In this document: positions 4,458 through 5,554 of the stretch, in pieces
Layout of the letters: each line of letters starts with the position of its first letter
Numbering within the stretch: the first letter of the stretch is position 1
The notes under the pieces: generated by a model
Database searches by the model: none
Seen by the model: only the letters and a program-made list of their open reading frames with translations
What the model was told of the DNA's origin: nothing
Made by a program: the position numbers and the translations under genes
Origin: CAZBZG01 sp964496245
GTDB taxonomy: Bacteria; Planctomycetota; SZUA-567
Length of the DNA: 5,554 bases
NCBI GenBank assembly: GCA_964496245.1
Contig: CAZBZG010000301.1
Location: 1-5,554 of the forward strand
Direction: 5' to 3'

Positions 4458-5554
4458 ATGATGCCCATCAAGGCGCGGGCCGTGTACATCAAGAAGGAGG
4501 CCAGCGAGGATCCGCGTTCCATGGCCCGGGTGGAGCGCATGCTGCCCTTCGTCCACCATGAGGGAACGGTCGAAATCCTGGACGACGAGGGCTGGCATGC
4601 GGTGGTGCAGGAGGAGCACCTGAATGGCATGCCGCGCCACGGCATGCAGAGCGAACGTATCGAACCCGTGGTCATGTTCAACCAGTACCTGTACCACCAC
4701 ACGTCCGCGGAGCGTGCGCGGCGGGAGAAGGAGTTCCCCGAACTCTTCCGCGGTCGGCTTCAGCACTACAGCGGCTACGGCGGCTGGGACTGGCGGCCGA
4801 CGGGCGACGACGAATACCGTCGCAGGACAGGACTCGTCTGTCAGCCCGCGTACGCGATCCACTCGTTCTGGGGGTGCCACTTCCGCTGCGCCTACTGCAA
4901 CCTCGGGCACGTGGCCAACGTGTACGTCAATTTGGAAGACTGGATCGAGCACATTGCCGCGGGTCTGGCCGACCTCAAGAATGCCCCCCACCAGACCCTG
5001 TTCCAGTGGGACAACGGCACGGACGTGGTCTGCTGGGAGCCCGAGTACGGCGGAAGCAAGCTGCTGGTCGACCTCTTCGCCCGTCAGCCGGACAAGCACC
5101 TCGAGCTTTATGTCGGCAAGAGCGATTACGTGGACGACCTGCTCGACTACGACCACCGCGGCCATACGACCTGCTGCTGGAGCCTCTGCACCGAGCCCCA
5201 GAGCCGGCTCATAGAGAAACGGAGCGCACCCATGGAGGCGCGCCTGGAAGCCGCGCGCAAATGCCAGGAGGCGGGGTACCCGGTGCGCATGCGTTTCAGC
5301 CCCATGGTGCCCACGGTCGGCTGGGAGGAGGAGGTGCGCCACATGATCCGGCGCATGGCCGAGATGACCGCGCCCGAGGTGCTCACCATCGAGCCGCTGC
5401 GTTTCTGCACCTATCAGGACGTGGTCGACCTGTTCGAACCCGGGGTGCTCGATCCGGAGTATGTCGAAGCCATGCGCACCCTGCCCGAGGGCACCGAGGA
5501 GTGGGAGGCGTCCGAATTTCCGGAAGACCTGCGGATCCGCATGTATCGCGTGGT
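4458..5554 (+). CDS. Spore photoproduct lyase-like radical SAM protein (3' end beyond window)
   Basis: 365 codons are visible with no stop, so the protein is truncated by the window edge. AGGAG (4446-4450), within GAGGAGAGG, lies 7 bases before the start ATG; an in-frame ATG follows at 4461. CHFRCAYC (Cys140, Cys144, Cys147) is the CxxxCxxC motif that binds a [4Fe-4S] cluster and S-adenosylmethionine. The rest follows the spore photoproduct lyase plan: NVYVNLEDW (154-162), TDVV (188-191), VGKSDYVDDLLDYDHRGHT (219-237), then APMEARLEAARKCQEAGY (257-274), MRFSPMVPTVGWEEEVRHM (278-296). Canonical SPL repairs the thymine dimer photoproduct using a cysteine (Cys141 in Bacillus subtilis); the aligned residue here is Asn186. 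Of two tyrosines near the cluster, the first is kept (Tyr146) and the second is Asn148. The N-terminal region before the cluster (139 residues) is also longer than the roughly 90 in SPL. It is thus an SPL-family radical SAM enzyme of unknown substrate, probably co-transcribed with the IclR gene. Family assignment is strong; the comparison with SPL is from memory of the family sequence. Confidence 0.9.
   Translation, partial: MMPIKARAVYIKKEASEDPRSMARVERMLPFVHHEGTVEILDDEGWHAVVQEEHLNGMPRHGMQSERIEPVVMFNQYLYHHTSAERARREKEFPELFRGRLQHYSGYGGWDWRPTGDDEYRRRTGLVCQPAYAIHSFWGCHFRCAYCNLGHVANVYVNLEDWIEHIAAGLADLKNAPHQTLFQWDNGTDVVCWEPEYGGSKLLVDLFARQPDKHLELYVGKSDYVDDLLDYDHRGHTTCCWSLCTEPQSRLIEKRSAPMEARLEAARKCQEAGYPVRMRFSPMVPTVGWEEEVRHMIRRMAEMTAPEVLTIEPLRFCTYQDVVDLFEPGVLDPEYVEAMRTLPEGTEEWEASEFPEDLRIRMYRV

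Noticed and set aside
3597..5342. A 581-codon open frame on the minus strand opposite the IclR and radical SAM genes
   Set aside because: It is a shadow produced by G+C-rich codon bias. Its translation is His/Val/Gly-rich with no recognisable family, whereas the plus strand carries two clear families with good ribosome sites.

Overview
The window is G+C-rich (roughly two thirds by eye) bacterial DNA with strong third-position G/C bias. It holds three complete protein genes and one that runs off the right edge. A formylglycine-generating-enzyme (FGE) fold protein, a family-9-like carbohydrate-binding domain on a membrane-anchored protein and an IclR regulator would suit an environmental glycan-using bacterium. 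Planctomycetota, Verrucomicrobiota, Kiritimatiellota or Lentisphaerota are possible, but this is a weak inference: no rRNA or marker gene is present.

Layout. (1) Positions 1-146 are a leader with a plausible sigma70-type promoter. (2) 147-1922 (+) encodes a membrane-anchored protein with a helical-repeat middle and a C-terminal CBM9-like beta domain. (3) 1942-3417 (-) converges on it with a 19-base gap. It encodes a two-domain protein: an FGE/SUMF1-fold domain that lacks the catalytic cysteine pair, plus a C-terminal beta-rich domain I do not recognise. (4) 3418-3623 is a 206-base divergent intergenic region. It carries a 12-bp perfect inverted repeat, a perfect TTGACA box, and two operator-like sites spaced exactly 21 bp apart. 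(5) 3624-4379 (+) encodes an IclR-family regulator. (6) 4380-4457 is a 78-base spacer with two inverted repeats. (7) 4458 to the right edge (+) encodes a radical SAM protein of the spore photoproduct lyase (SPL) type. It keeps the CxxxCxxC cluster motif, but the position of the SPL catalytic cysteine is Asn. Because it has no stop inside the window, it is easy to miss.

How the genes may work together (inference). The IclR protein probably controls its own gene, the co-directional radical SAM gene and perhaps the divergent FGE-fold gene, through the tandem sites at 3572-3607. Two enzyme-fold proteins side by side, each having lost the signature catalytic cysteine of its founding family, suggest a repurposed pathway rather than sulfatase maturation or spore DNA repair. 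The CBM9-like membrane protein is convergent and may be unrelated. I found no tRNA, rRNA, CRISPR array, insertion sequence or classic T-tract terminator.
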